Source: Paenibacillus chibensis
GTDB lineage: Bacteria; Bacillota; Bacilli; Paenibacillales; Paenibacillaceae
DNA: 64,000 nucleotides
Direction: 5' to 3'
NCBI RefSeq assembly: GCF_004001045.1
Contig: NZ_BIMK01000002.1
Location: 62,001-126,000, forward strand
A model generated the notes under the pieces. It was not told the DNA's origin and ran no database searches. It saw only the letters and a list, made by a program, of their open reading frames with translations. Numbering within the stretch: the first letter of the stretch is position 1; each line of letters starts with the position of its first letter. Positions 1-8,516 of the stretch are shown piece by piece. A program made the position numbers and the translations under genes.

Positions 1-127
1 CGCGCTCCGTTCGTACAAACGGATCCGTAAGGATGGAATTCATGCGGCAACTCTCCCCTCTGCAGCTTTCATTCCTTTATTGTATACCTATGTGGTCGGA
101 ATTGTCCAAACCGGTTTGAGACAGGCT

Positions 128-1594
128 TTATCCTTTGGAAGCCGCCTGTTTATGCCGGACCGCATATGCATGGTACATCCGCCAGCCCGTCAGCAGAGCG
201 GCGGCCAGGCAGATGCAGGAAGATACGGTGAACACCGTATGCATCCCGCTAAGGAAAATTTCCGGATGTCCCGGCACAAGCCCGGTCACCCGGTGTCCGG
301 CTTTGCTGCTCATGACATGGAACAGCGTCGTTGTCGCAATCGTAATCCCGACGACCATCCCCACGTTGCGGACGAGCGAGTTAACGCTGCCCGCCGAACC
401 CAGCTGGGTGCGCGGAACCTGCGACATTACGAGCGAATTGTTCGGGGATTGGAACAGACCGCTGCCGATGCCGAGCATCGCGATCCATGTCCCCACGACC
501 CAGAGCGAGCTGCCGTCATGAAGTGCAGCTAAGCCGAACTGCGCAATGACCATGACGAGGAGCCCCGCGAAGGTCAGCGGTTCGGAGCCCAGCTTATCCG
601 AAAGGGCGCCGCTGATCGGCGCCACGACGACCATGCAGATCGGGAACAGCATCAGCAGGAAGCCGGCCGAAAACGGCGACAGGTTCAGCATGTTCTGGGC
701 ATAAAACGGCGCGATGATATTAAAGCAAAAGTTCGCCGAAAAGACGAGGAAGCCGCATAAAATGCTAATTGAAAACAGCGGATTTTTGAACAGCGACAGC
801 TCCAGCAGCGGCTGCTTCCGTTTCGTCTCCACACGGAGGAACAGGATAAACGCTGCGGCGGCTAGCACCAGCGACAGGATGATCCAGAGATTGCCGTAGC
901 CTGCCTGCTGCCCCAGGAGCAAGCCCGAGAACAACGCGACGATGAACACGGCGAACAGCAGGCTGCCGGGCGCATCCACCCTCGCTTTGACTTTGACCAG
1001 ATCCGCCGGAAGGACCTTCCAGCCGATGAACACGGCAATCAGGCCGATCGGCACGTTCACCCAGAAAATATATTCCCAGCCGAGCGAGGAAATGATAATG
1101 CCTCCGACGCTTGGCCCTGCGATGCTGCCGAGCGACACGAACGTGCCGATGAGGCCAAGCGCCTTGCCCCGCTCCTTCGCGGGGAAAATATCGGTGATGA
1201 TGCCTTGGCTGTTCGCCATCGTCATCGATGCTCCGAGCGCCTGTATGACACGGGAAACGATCAAGAACGGCAGCGAGCTGCTGAACCCGCATAGCAAGGA
1301 GCCAACGATGAAAATATAAGTGCCAAGGCGGAACACGCGGATTTTCCCGACCATATCCCCCAGCTTGCCGAAAAACAGGATCACCGTGCAGATCGCCATC
1401 AGATAGCCGGTCGTCACCCATTCGATCTGGGCGATCGGCAGCCCAAGCTGCTTGGACAGCACGGGCAGCGCAATATTGACGATACTGCCGTCCAGCGTAG
1501 ACATAAAGGTGAATAAATTAAGTACAACAAGAATTAGCCAGCGTTTTTTCTGAATCGCGGCATCCTCTTGATACGATGCAAAAGAAGCACTCAT
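128..1594 (-). CDS. DHA2-family MFS drug exporter
   Basis: Probable proton-driven multidrug exporter of the 14-helix DHA2 (EmrB/QacA) type in the cytoplasmic membrane. The 488-residue protein has the family motifs near its N-terminus: SIVNIALP (motif D1) and GKLGDMVGKIRVFRLG (motif A, loop 2-3), then repeated hydrophobic segments to a short basic tail. The start is ATG at 1594, because GGAGG lies 5 bases upstream; an in-frame ATG at 1636 has no such site and would lie inside an operator. It is divergent from a MarR gene with two matching inverted repeats between them, so it is very probably repressed by that regulator and induced by a toxic ligand. The substrate cannot be read from the sequence. 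Confidence 0.9.
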   Translation of the reverse strand: MSASFASYQEDAAIQKKRWLILVVLNLFTFMSTLDGSIVNIALPVLSKQLGLPIAQIEWVTTGYLMAICTVILFFGKLGDMVGKIRVFRLGTYIFIVGSLLCGFSSSLPFLIVSRVIQALGASMTMANSQGIITDIFPAKERGKALGLIGTFVSLGSIAGPSVGGIIISSLGWEYIFWVNVPIGLIAVFIGWKVLPADLVKVKARVDAPGSLLFAVFIVALFSGLLLGQQAGYGNLWIILSLVLAAAAFILFLRVETKRKQPLLELSLFKNPLFSISILCGFLVFSANFCFNIIAPFYAQNMLNLSPFSAGFLLMLFPICMVVVAPISGALSDKLGSEPLTFAGLLVMVIAQFGLAALHDGSSLWVVGTWIAMLGIGSGLFQSPNNSLVMSQVPRTQLGSAGSVNSLVRNVGMVVGITIATTTLFHVMSSKAGHRVTGLVPGHPEIFLSGMHTVFTVSSCICLAAALLTGWRMYHAYAVRHKQAASKG

Positions 1595-1620
1595 GGCAAC
1601 CTCCTGATCTCGAAGTGGTT

Positions 1621-1640
1621 TTAGTTGCGCTCGCAACTAA
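1621..1640. promoter_or_regulatory. MarR-type operator 1
   Basis: Perfect inverted repeat with 9-bp arms and a 2-bp spacer (arms TTAGTTGCG / CGCAACTAA). It lies 27 bp upstream of the exporter start and shares the core GTTGC-N4-GCAAC with a second site 44 bp to the right. It is the likely binding site of the adjacent MarR protein. Confidence 0.75.
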
Positions 1641-1664
1641 AGATCGTAACCAGTGTAACGCATA

Positions 1665-1681
1665 TTAGTTGCATGCGCAAC
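1665..1681. promoter_or_regulatory. MarR-type operator 2
   Basis: A second copy of the GTTGC-N4-GCAAC core, with the same TTA flank on its left. It is spaced 44 bp (about four helical turns) from operator 1, which puts both on one face of the DNA between the exporter and the marR gene. Confidence 0.65.
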
Positions 1682-1817
1682 CGTATTGCGATAAAATATT
1701 TTTATGCTTATGCGCATTCATTATTTGCGTCAGGGATCCGTCCCGGAGCGAAAGTTTTATATCTTACTTTCCTTGTTAGTCCTATTGCTTATCCAACCTA
1801 TAAAAGAGGTGCACCTC

Positions 1818-2249
1818 GTGAAAAAGGAATCTATCGGCAAATTGATTTCTTATATTCAGCGTTCCAATCAAAAAATGCTCGCCAAGGAGCTTGCCCCGTA
1901 CGGGATTGGCAGCGGCGGCCAGCACAGCTTCCTCAAAAACGTCCTGCACAACCCCGGCATCAATCAGGACCGGCTGACACAGGAGCTGAAGTTCGACAAA
2001 GCCACCACGGCACGCTCGGTAAAGCAGCTGGAGCATGCCGGCTATATCGAGCGGATTCCGGATCCGGAGGACCGCCGGTCGCTGCTGCTGTATCCGACGA
2101 AGAAGGCCAAGGCGTTCGAGCCCGTGCTTCAAGCCATTTTGGACGAGTCCAATAAACGCATGGCAGTCCATTTAAGCCCGGACGAAGAAGAGCAGCTGCT
2201 GCGATTGCTCCATAAAGTCAGCTGGAGCTTCTCCGAGACGGAGGACTAG
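1818..2249 (+). CDS. MarR-family transcriptional repressor
   Basis: Winged-helix dimeric regulator, 143 residues, the usual MarR length. The recognition region reads INQDRLTQELKFDKATTARS followed by the wing DPEDRRSLLLYPT, with the conserved D-x-R-[RS] motif. The start is taken as GTG 1818, behind AGAGGTG at 1805; an upstream in-frame ATG at 1704 would add 38 hydrophobic residues unlike any MarR N-terminus. It probably represses the divergent MFS exporter and itself through the two operators between them, and is released by binding a small phenolic or drug-like ligand (family knowledge). A terminator hairpin follows at 2401. Confidence 0.88.
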   Translation: MKKESIGKLISYIQRSNQKMLAKELAPYGIGSGGQHSFLKNVLHNPGINQDRLTQELKFDKATTARSVKQLEHAGYIERIPDPEDRRSLLLYPTKKAKAFEPVLQAILDESNKRMAVHLSPDEEEQLLRLLHKVSWSFSETED

Positions 2250-2398
2250 GGCGCATATGGATCTGTTCTCACTTCATTAAACAGGAACGTTGCGTTCGTA
2301 TCGAGATGGTCTGTTCTTCATCGCTCGCCATTCCTGCAGTAAGTAAATAGCCTTCACGGCCTGCTTCCGTCATTTGGAGGAGGTTTCCATTCGCAACA

Positions 2399-2433
2399 AA
2401 GCCGCATGACGTCATGGCGTCATGCGGCTTTTG
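2399..2433. terminator. Bidirectional terminator (marR / amidohydrolase)
   Basis: An 11-bp perfect stem (2401-2411 with 2418-2428) and a 6-base loop, followed by TTTTGTT on the plus strand and a shorter T run on the minus strand. It lies between two converging transcription units. Confidence 0.8.
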
Positions 2434-2460
2434 TTATGTTATCAAGCGGCTTCGTGCGGT

Positions 2461-3696
2461 TTACTCCGCCGGGCTCGTAAGCGAACCGGCAACCACTTGC
2501 CCTTTGTACAGGGTAGCCGCCCGTGTCGATCTTCGAGCCACCGCTTCGGCCGAGCAGGAAGCTTCCACGAGCACAAGGCTCGCCTCGTCACCGGGCTTCG
2601 GCCAGACCTGGACGCCTGCCAAGTCCAGCGGAGTCAGCCCGTCCGTGATGTACCCGAGCGTCTGTCCCAGGGAGCGCTCGTCCGCCCAATGGGAAATTTC
2701 CGCGAGCCGTCCGGCGCGTTCCAGGATATCCCCGTTTCCGAACGGCGACCAAATATCGTAGACGTTATCGCAGCCGACGGCGACGGACACCCCGTGATCA
2801 TGCAGCAGCCGCACAGGCGGGAACTTCCGTCCCATTGGAACGCTCGTAATGATAGTCATGCCGGCTTCCGCCAGCAGGTCGGCCATTTCCGCCGCCTGCT
2901 GCGGCGTGATGTCCCCGAGGCTGAATGCATGGCTGACGGCCACCCGGCCCTGCAGCCCGGCTTCCACGGCCAGCTCCGCCAGCCGTTTGATCGTGAATAT
3001 GCCAAGACGGTCCGGATCATGCAGATGCAGATCGATCCCGGCATTCTCCTCGGCCGCAATCCGCACCATGGCCTGCAGCGACTTCTCCACGTCCCCGTCA
3101 ACGGTCGCCGGGTCCACCCCGCCGACCAGACCCGCGCCCTTGCGGATGGCCTCCCTCACCAGCTGCTCCGAGCCGGAGCGCAGCAAACCCTGCTGCGGAA
3201 AAGCGACGATTTCATGCGAAAGCTTGCCTTCATACGCGCGCAGCGCCTCCTGAACCTCATCCAGATGCGACAGTCCCACTTCCGGGAAAATATCCACATG
3301 GGTTCGGATATGCGTCGCGCCTGACCGGAGCGACGCCTCCAGATAATGAGCCGCGCTTTCCCGAATCGGCAAGGAACGGGAAGGATCGAAGCCTTTTTCC
3401 TCCTCCAATCTGCCTATAATGGAGCTTACCGGCGTCACCGCCCTCCAGCTCCCGCCGAGCAGCGTCTTGTCCAGGTGGCAGTGCTTCTCCACGAAAGATG
3501 GCAGCACGAGCCGATTCCCCGCGTCCATCTGCGGCAGCTGATCACCTATCGGCTGGTCGGCCGGAATGATTCTCGTAATATTCCCATCCTCAATAAGCAA
3601 ATGTTTGATTTCGGTTTCCGTTCCGGTAATTACGTCCTGCTGCAGCCGGTATCCGCATTCGAGGCGGGCATTGATAAGCCAAAAGCTTTGTTTCAT
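2461..3696 (-). CDS. Cytosine-deaminase-like amidohydrolase (copy 2)
   Basis: Cytoplasmic metal-dependent hydrolase of the amidohydrolase superfamily, CodA-like branch, 411 residues. Visible elements are the first metal motif EKHCHLDKTLLGGSW, the second-strand region IDLHLHDPDR, the SHAFSLGD histidine and the C-terminal GCDNVYDIWSPFGNGD region, which parallels CodA GHDDVFDPW. The position of the CodA catalytic Glu (HCDEID) reads HLHD here, so the substrate is probably not simple cytosine. The start at 3696 follows GGGAG; an upstream in-frame ATG at 3840 lies inside the preceding gene. It is 22 bp downstream of a clear paralogue in the same operon, which suggests duplication and specialisation. 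Likely control is by the divergent LysR regulator. Confidence 0.8.
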   Translation of the reverse strand: MKQSFWLINARLECGYRLQQDVITGTETEIKHLLIEDGNITRIIPADQPIGDQLPQMDAGNRLVLPSFVEKHCHLDKTLLGGSWRAVTPVSSIIGRLEEEKGFDPSRSLPIRESAAHYLEASLRSGATHIRTHVDIFPEVGLSHLDEVQEALRAYEGKLSHEIVAFPQQGLLRSGSEQLVREAIRKGAGLVGGVDPATVDGDVEKSLQAMVRIAAEENAGIDLHLHDPDRLGIFTIKRLAELAVEAGLQGRVAVSHAFSLGDITPQQAAEMADLLAEAGMTIITSVPMGRKFPPVRLLHDHGVSVAVGCDNVYDIWSPFGNGDILERAGRLAEISHWADERSLGQTLGYITDGLTPLDLAGVQVWPKPGDEASLVLVEASCSAEAVARRSTRAATLYKGQVVAGSLTSPAE

Positions 3697-3718
3697 CCTG
3701 CATCTCCCTTTCTTTGTT

Positions 3719-4945
3719 CTACTTCGGATCCAGGGATCCCGACACGAGATTCCCCCGCAACAGGACCGCCTGGCGTTTCGCTCTTCGGGCAACCGCCTCG
3801 GCCGAACAGCTCGCTTCGACCAACACTGCGCTGGCTTCATCGCCGATCCGCGGCCATGCCTGCCCGCCCTCGCCGTTCAGCGGGGTGATGCCTCCGGTAA
3901 TGTATCCAAGCGCCTGGCCAAGCGCTCTTTCGCTTGAAAGGCCAAAGCGCTCTGCCAGAATGCCCGCCTTCTCCAGCATGTCTCCTTTACCGAACGGGGA
4001 CCAGTGATCCATAATGCTGTCATCGCCAAGCATCACCTCTACGCCACGCGCCTGCAGCAGCGGAATCGGTATGGTCCGGCCGAGCGGAACCGAAGATGCA
4101 ATCGATATGCCCAGCTGCGCCAGACGGTCTGCAATCTCAGCCGCTGTCTCCGGTGTGAGATCGGCCAGCGCGAGCGCATGGCTTACGGTGACCCGCTTCT
4201 GCCAGCCCGCCTGCTCGGTCAGATCCGCCAAACGCTGGATCGTGAACAAGCCCAAATGGCCCCTGTCATGGAGATGGATGTCAATATCCGCGTCCGCTTC
4301 CACGGCGAGGTCCATGATGGTGCAAAGCGATTTTTCGATATCGCCGTCGACCGTCGCCGGATCCACGCCCCCAACCAAGGAAGCGCCGTTTCGCAAGGCT
4401 TCCCTCATCATCGATACGGTTTGACCTTCCAGCAGCCCATGCTGCGGGAAGGCGACGAGCTCGATCTCGGCCCTGCCCCGATAGTCCTCTGCCGATTTCA
4501 GCGTCTCTTCCAGGTTTCGAAGACCGATGACGGGATCGATGTTCACATGGCTCCGGATCCGCGTCGTGCCGGCCCGAAGCAGCAGCTCGATCAGCTTGCC
4601 CGCTCTCTCCCGCGCCACCGGCAGCAGCCTTGGAAGAAGCTCGCGTTCTTCTTCGAATCTCGTAAAAATGCCGTTGGCCGGGACCGATGGAGCCTTCCAT
4701 GGCCCACCGTAATAAGTCTTGTCCAAATGAATGTGCATATCACGAAACGAAGGCAGCATTAATCGGCCGTGCATCGCTTTCTTCGGCAGCGTATCCTCCA
4801 ATGCGGCAGAGGCAGCCGTTATGTCCGCGATTTTCCCATTCGCAATCCGAATATGAAAAAGTCCAGTTTCCGTGCCGGACACGGCTCCGTTTTCATAGCG
4901 ATAGCCTGTCTCCAGCCTGACATCGGTTAACCAGTAATTCTGCAT
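3719..4945 (-). CDS. Cytosine-deaminase-like amidohydrolase (copy 1)
   Basis: First gene of a two-gene operon, 408 residues, clearly homologous to its downstream neighbour. It has the metal motif RDMHIHLDKTYYGGPW, the DIDIHLHDRGHLG strand, SHALALADL and the GDDSIMDHWSPFGKGD region matching CodA. As in its paralogue, the Glu that acts as proton shuttle in E. coli CodA is not in the expected place. The start at 4945 is behind GAGG. A LysR gene is divergent 150 bp away. The general reaction is probably deamination or hydrolysis of a cyclic amide or amine (family knowledge); the true substrate is unknown. The two copies could act on related ring compounds or form a hetero-oligomer. Confidence 0.8.
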   Translation of the reverse strand: MQNYWLTDVRLETGYRYENGAVSGTETGLFHIRIANGKIADITAASAALEDTLPKKAMHGRLMLPSFRDMHIHLDKTYYGGPWKAPSVPANGIFTRFEEERELLPRLLPVARERAGKLIELLLRAGTTRIRSHVNIDPVIGLRNLEETLKSAEDYRGRAEIELVAFPQHGLLEGQTVSMMREALRNGASLVGGVDPATVDGDIEKSLCTIMDLAVEADADIDIHLHDRGHLGLFTIQRLADLTEQAGWQKRVTVSHALALADLTPETAAEIADRLAQLGISIASSVPLGRTIPIPLLQARGVEVMLGDDSIMDHWSPFGKGDMLEKAGILAERFGLSSERALGQALGYITGGITPLNGEGGQAWPRIGDEASAVLVEASCSAEAVARRAKRQAVLLRGNLVSGSLDPK

Positions 4946-5060
4946 GTTTTTTCCTCGTCTCCTCTCCATGGCAGGTGCGTGAACAATGAGTCTTTGAGAC
5001 TCCGTATAGAGTATGCTACCATGGGGATGCCTATATGAAAAATATTAATATCGTTTCATT

Positions 5061-5075
5061 TGATAAGGTTTATCA
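5061..5075. promoter_or_regulatory. Candidate LysR binding site
   Basis: Perfect inverted repeat TGATA-N5-TATCA in the intergenic region between the amidohydrolase operon and the LysR gene, 22 bp before the LysR start. Dyads of this size with A/T ends are typical LysR-type recognition sites. Assignment to this regulator is by position only. Confidence 0.45.
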
Positions 5076-5097
5076 TATACAAGGAGGAAAGAAAATC

Positions 5098-5994
5098 ATG
5101 GACATTCGTCAGCTGCGGTATTTCATTGCCATTGTGGAAGAGCGGAAAATCTCAGCAGCGGCCCAAAGGCTTCATATGTCCCAGCCGCCGCTCAGCCAGC
5201 AGCTGAAAGCGATGGAAGACGAACTTGGAACCCTCTTGCTTGAGCGGACCGGGAAGCTCCTCGAATTGACCGAATCGGGTAAAGCCTTGTACCGCTATGC
5301 GCTGCAGATGACACAGCTGATGGAGGAAGCCGTATCCGAGGTCAAGGAAGTGGGGAACGGCGTGAAGGGCAGCCTGAATCTCGGCATCAACACCTTGTCC
5401 TCGCCCGAGCTTCCGGGTCTGCTCCATCAGTTTAAACAGCGTTATCCTCATGTGACCTATAAAATCCAGCAAAATGAGTCCTCTCGCTTGTGCGAGCTGG
5501 TCAAAAGCCGGGTGCTGGAGCTTGCGATCATCCGGCTGCCGCTGGAGCTGGACGAATTCTCCGTGCTCCACCTGCGGACCGAGCCGTTTTATTTCATCAC
5601 CGCGCAGGAGTCATTCGCAGGCCGCTCCGAAACGGCCCTCTCCGAACTGAAGGACACCCCGCTAATGCTTCCGAGCACCGAAGGCCTTGGGGTTCACTAT
5701 ACGATTCAAATGGCATTTTCCGCCCGGCACATGAAGCCGAACATCATTGCCGAATGCTCGGACGTTCCGCTGCTGCTGCAATTGGTATCCTCCGGCTTCG
5801 GCTCTGCCATCGTGCCCGAGACCGTTCTCTCCCGGCTTGCCGGTACGGGCATTCATTCCCTCCGCATTGCGGATGACCATCTGACGGGCGCGACGGGATT
5901 GATATCGCTTAAAGGCCACCATTTATCGGCAGCCGCGCAGCATTTTATCGAGCTGAGCCAAAGCGGAGCGGTGCAGCCTTATGAGGGTGTATGA
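5098..5994 (+). CDS. LysR-family transcriptional regulator
   Basis: LysR-type regulator, 298 residues. The N-terminal helix-turn-helix is complete (residues 1-60; AAAQRLHMSQPPLSQQLKAM is the HTH core), followed by an effector-binding domain of two Rossmann-like subdomains. The start ATG 5098 is preceded by AAGGAGG; an upstream in-frame ATG at 5035 has no site. It is divergent from the two amidohydrolases and probably activates them in response to their substrate or a pathway intermediate. A strong bidirectional terminator follows. Confidence 0.9.
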   Translation: MDIRQLRYFIAIVEERKISAAAQRLHMSQPPLSQQLKAMEDELGTLLLERTGKLLELTESGKALYRYALQMTQLMEEAVSEVKEVGNGVKGSLNLGINTLSSPELPGLLHQFKQRYPHVTYKIQQNESSRLCELVKSRVLELAIIRLPLELDEFSVLHLRTEPFYFITAQESFAGRSETALSELKDTPLMLPSTEGLGVHYTIQMAFSARHMKPNIIAECSDVPLLLQLVSSGFGSAIVPETVLSRLAGTGIHSLRIADDHLTGATGLISLKGHHLSAAAQHFIELSQSGAVQPYEGV

Positions 5995-6007
5995 CTATGT
6001 TCCATCC

Positions 6008-6043
6008 AAAATAAAACACGCCCTCCCCGGCGTGTTTTATTTT
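6008..6043. terminator. Bidirectional terminator (LysR / SDR)
   Basis: A 15-bp perfect A/T- then G/C-rich stem (6008-6022 with 6029-6043) around a 6-base loop. The A run on one side and T run on the other make it usable in both directions. Confidence 0.85.
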
Positions 6044-6110
6044 CGTATGCAGCCCGTTTTCCCCGCTTAGCGATGACAATGCATAGATGCTTAAGATTAG
6101 GAGGCCTTCT

Positions 6111-7010
6111 TCAGGAATCGACCATCGTGCCGCCATTCACATGGAGAATTTGGCCCGTGACGTAACCCGAATCGTCGGAGGCCAGATACACGTAGGTCGG
6201 GGCAAGCTCAAACGGCTGCCCGGCCCGCTTCATCGGTACGTCTGTGCCGAACGTCTTGACCCGTTCCGCGTCGAAGCTCGACGGAATGAGCGGCGTCCAG
6301 ATCGGTCCCGGCGCCACCCCGTTCACGCGAATGTTCCGGTCCACCAGATTCAAGGACAGCGATCGCGTAAAGGACACGACCGCTCCTTTGGTGGAGGAGT
6401 AGTCCAGCAGCGTCTTTTCCCCTTGATAGGCCGTGACCGACGCGGTATTGATGATGGAGCTCCCCGCCGGAAGATGCGGAAGAGCCGCCTTGACCATGCG
6501 GAAGTAAGACAATATGTTCGTCTGGAACGTGTTCAGCAGCTGCTCGTTCGAAATGTCCAAAATGCTCTCCTGCGGATATTGGACGCCATGATTGTTGACG
6601 AGCACATCCAGCTTACCGAAGGTTTCCAACGTTTTTTGCATGACCCAGGCGGGTGACTCTTCATTCCTCATATCGATGGCGATATTCAGGCAGCGCCGTC
6701 CCAGCTTCTCGATCCGCTGCTTGGTCTCCGCCGCATCCTGCCGCTCATCCAGATAAACGATCCCTACGTCTGCGCCTTCCTTGGCAAAAGCGATCGACAC
6801 GGCGCGTCCGATGCCGCTGTCTCCGCCCGTCACCAGCGCCACCTTGCCTTGCAGCTTGCCCGAGCCCCGATATGCCGGATTTTCCGATATGGGTCTGGGT
6901 ACCATCAAATACTCCATGCCCGGCTGCCGTGATTGATGCTGTGGCGGAAATGACAGCGGGACGTTTTTGCACTGCACTTCTGAACCGTAATACGGATAGG
7001 AAGGGTACAA
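6111..7010 (-). CDS. SDR oxidoreductase, general-stress (YhdF/YdaD) type
   Basis: NAD(P)-dependent short-chain dehydrogenase of the extended-N-terminus group found as general stress proteins in Bacillus (YdaD, YhdF, YhxC). Evidence: the leader SFPPQHQSRQPGMEYLM typical of that group, cofactor motif TGGDSGIGRA, NNHG, catalytic Ser in NTASVTAY and Y-x-x-x-K as DYSSTKGA, ending at GGTMVDS. About 299 residues. A TTG start at 7010 is chosen because AGAGGTG sits 6 bases before it; the GTG at 7019 would lie inside that ribosome binding site. The substrate is unknown. The gene is transcribed alone and shares a terminator with the converging LysR gene. Confidence 0.82.
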   Translation of the reverse strand: MYPSYPYYGSEVQCKNVPLSFPPQHQSRQPGMEYLMVPRPISENPAYRGSGKLQGKVALVTGGDSGIGRAVSIAFAKEGADVGIVYLDERQDAAETKQRIEKLGRRCLNIAIDMRNEESPAWVMQKTLETFGKLDVLVNNHGVQYPQESILDISNEQLLNTFQTNILSYFRMVKAALPHLPAGSSIINTASVTAYQGEKTLLDYSSTKGAVVSFTRSLSLNLVDRNIRVNGVAPGPIWTPLIPSSFDAERVKTFGTDVPMKRAGQPFELAPTYVYLASDDSGYVTGQILHVNGGTMVDS

Positions 7011-7355
7011 GGCTAGCACCTCTTTTCTTAAGGACCGACGTCCGGCCGGCAGGGCGCCCGCGGTCCTTCGAAATAAACGATCTGGAAATCCGGATATGAG
7101 TGGAGCGATCCTGGAGGTTGACCTGAATATGAACGACGGCGACGCCCGCCAGCATCCTCTCCGGTCTTCTTGAATCCATAATGGATATGCCGAATTGGCC
7201 TGGCTCTATTCGCCTAAATTGACAGCGCCGGCCTTTTCAAGCTGGAAGGCTGAGGTTATTAGTCAAAGAAGAATTATGCTATGATTAGGTAACTCTGCCT
7301 CGTGTTATGACTTCGTTAGCGGCACCGATTCATTGAAAAAAGGAGTTGATTCTTC
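7011..7355. other. Intergenic region without a supported gene
   Basis: 345 bases between the divergent SDR and the small membrane-protein gene. Short open frames exist on both strands, but none has a ribosome binding site or recognisable product. An extended -10-like TGCTATGAT near 7280 could belong to the gene at 7356. Confidence 0.4.
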
Positions 7356-7697
7356 ATGGAAACGAGCGGAATACTAGCGGTTATCGCCATTGTTTTTTCT
7401 GTTTTTCTCTTCATCAAAGTCATGAGCTTGCAAAGCCAGATGAATAACCTCAAAGCCGATCTGGAATGGATGCGGAACCGGGCCGGTTCACCGTCCGTTC
7501 CTGCCTCGGCTGTAACCTCCCCTCCTCCCTCTGAAAAGCAGGAAGCCTCCGGCTCTTCGGATCTGGATGAAAGGCTCCTCTACCTGCTTCGATCCGGTCA
7601 AAAGATTAAAGCCATCAAGAAGCTTCGGGAAGCTCGTCCAATGGGCCTCAAGGAAGCCAAGGAATACGTGGAGGCATTGGAGCGGGACGTATTGTAA
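7356..7697 (+). CDS. Small membrane protein with ribosomal L7/L12-like C-terminal domain
   Basis: 113 residues with three parts: one N-terminal membrane helix (about residues 6-23), a coiled-coil-like stretch and a Ser/Pro-rich linker, then a C-terminal segment KIKAIKKLREARPMGLKEAK that closely resembles the CTD of ribosomal protein L7/L12 (the helix-turn-helix that contacts translation GTPases). AAAGGAG precedes the ATG. In the ribosomal protein this domain recruits elongation factors; here it would face the cytoplasm from the membrane. The function of such proteins is not known to me. It is monocistronic, with its own strong terminator. Confidence 0.8.
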   Translation: METSGILAVIAIVFSVFLFIKVMSLQSQMNNLKADLEWMRNRAGSPSVPASAVTSPPPSEKQEASGSSDLDERLLYLLRSGQKIKAIKKLREARPMGLKEAKEYVEALERDVL

Positions 7698-7698
7698 A

Positions 7699-7735
7699 AA
7701 AGCCGCTGACACATAACCTGTGTCAGCGGCTTTTT
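7699..7735 (+). terminator. Intrinsic terminator
   Basis: A 13-bp perfect stem (7701-7713 with 7719-7731), 5-base loop, then a T run. It starts immediately after the stop codon of the L7/L12-like gene. Confidence 0.9.
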
Positions 7736-7822
7736 AGTGTTCCGCATGTCCGATGAACCCGTCATGATGATCCCATCCAATGGGTACATGCAATGGGTAT
7801 CCGAATCCGGTCGTTCCGACCT

Positions 7823-8503
7823 CTATTTCGCGGCAGCCTGCACGAAACGTGCTGTGATCTCCTTCGGTCTTGTAATCGCGCCGCCAACGACGGCTGCATA
7901 AGCTCCCAGCTCCAGACAGCGGCTGTACATTTCCGGCGTGATGACATTGCCTTCGGCAATGACGGGAATGTCCACCTCGCGCAGCACCGACTTCAGAAAT
8001 TCGAAGTCATTATCGTACAGCTTCGTTCTGGAGGTGTACGGTGTATATCCATGCAGCGTCGTCGATACGCAGTCAAAGCCAAGATCCTGCGCCAGGATCG
8101 CCTCCTCGACCGTCGAAATATCCGCCATCAGCTCCACGGCCGGATTCTGCTCCCGGCAGTAGGCGACAAGCTCAGCGACCGTTTCTCCATTCGGACGATC
8201 GCGCTTCGTGCAATCCAGCGCGATCATCTCGCAGCCGCTCTCGAGCAGCTCGCCGATCTCCTTCTTCGTTGCCGTAATGAACACCTCGCTATCCGGATAA
8301 TCGCGTTTAACGATTCCGATGACAGGAAGCGGCACCTCCTGCTTAATCGCGATAATGTCTTCCTTGCTGTTGGCCCGAATGCCGACTGCGCCGCCTTCCA
8401 TGGCCGCCAAAGCCAGCTTCGACATAATAAACGAGCTGTGCAAAGGCTCTTGATTCAATGCCTGGCAGGATACGACGAGTCCGCCTTTAATTTGTCCGAT
8501 CAT
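7823..8503 (-). CDS. nanE: N-acetylmannosamine-6-phosphate 2-epimerase
   Basis: Cytoplasmic TIM-barrel enzyme converting ManNAc-6-P to GlcNAc-6-P in sialic-acid catabolism. The 226-residue sequence shows family features: [10 protein letters not shown] at the N-terminus, [30 protein letters not shown] and the phosphate-binding IAEGNV / VVGGAITRP ends. The start ATG 8503 has GGAGG 9 bases upstream. It is the last gene of the seven-gene nan operon, 13 bp after nanA. The product would be passed to NagA and NagB, which are not in this window. Confidence 0.93.
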   Translation of the reverse strand: MIGQIKGGLVVSCQALNQEPLHSSFIMSKLALAAMEGGAVGIRANSKEDIIAIKQEVPLPVIGIVKRDYPDSEVFITATKKEIGELLESGCEMIALDCTKRDRPNGETVAELVAYCREQNPAVELMADISTVEEAILAQDLGFDCVSTTLHGYTPYTSRTKLYDNDFEFLKSVLREVDIPVIAEGNVITPEMYSRCLELGAYAAVVGGAITRPKEITARFVQAAAK

Positions 8504-8516
8504 CAATGCTCGCCTC

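Noticed and set aside
1..127. Possible gene end at the left edge
   Set aside because: A plus-strand frame is open, but it continues antisense through the MFS gene and shows no recognisable C-terminus.
80..532. Plus-strand open frame over the 3' end of the MFS gene
   Set aside because: It lies antisense to a well-supported exporter, has no ribosome binding site, and its translation shows no domain; codon-position pattern fits a shadow frame.
1704..1817. Longer N-terminus for the MarR protein
   Set aside because: The added residues are hydrophobic and unlike MarR proteins, and would span the operator/promoter region; the GTG at 1818 has the ribosome binding site.
2262..2398. Minus-strand frame with coding-like text (GREGYLLTAGMASDEEQ)
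   Set aside because: Only about 40 codons, lying beside a terminator, with no start signal of its own beyond a CCTCC that reads the wrong way. It could be a gene remnant, but no family could be recognised.
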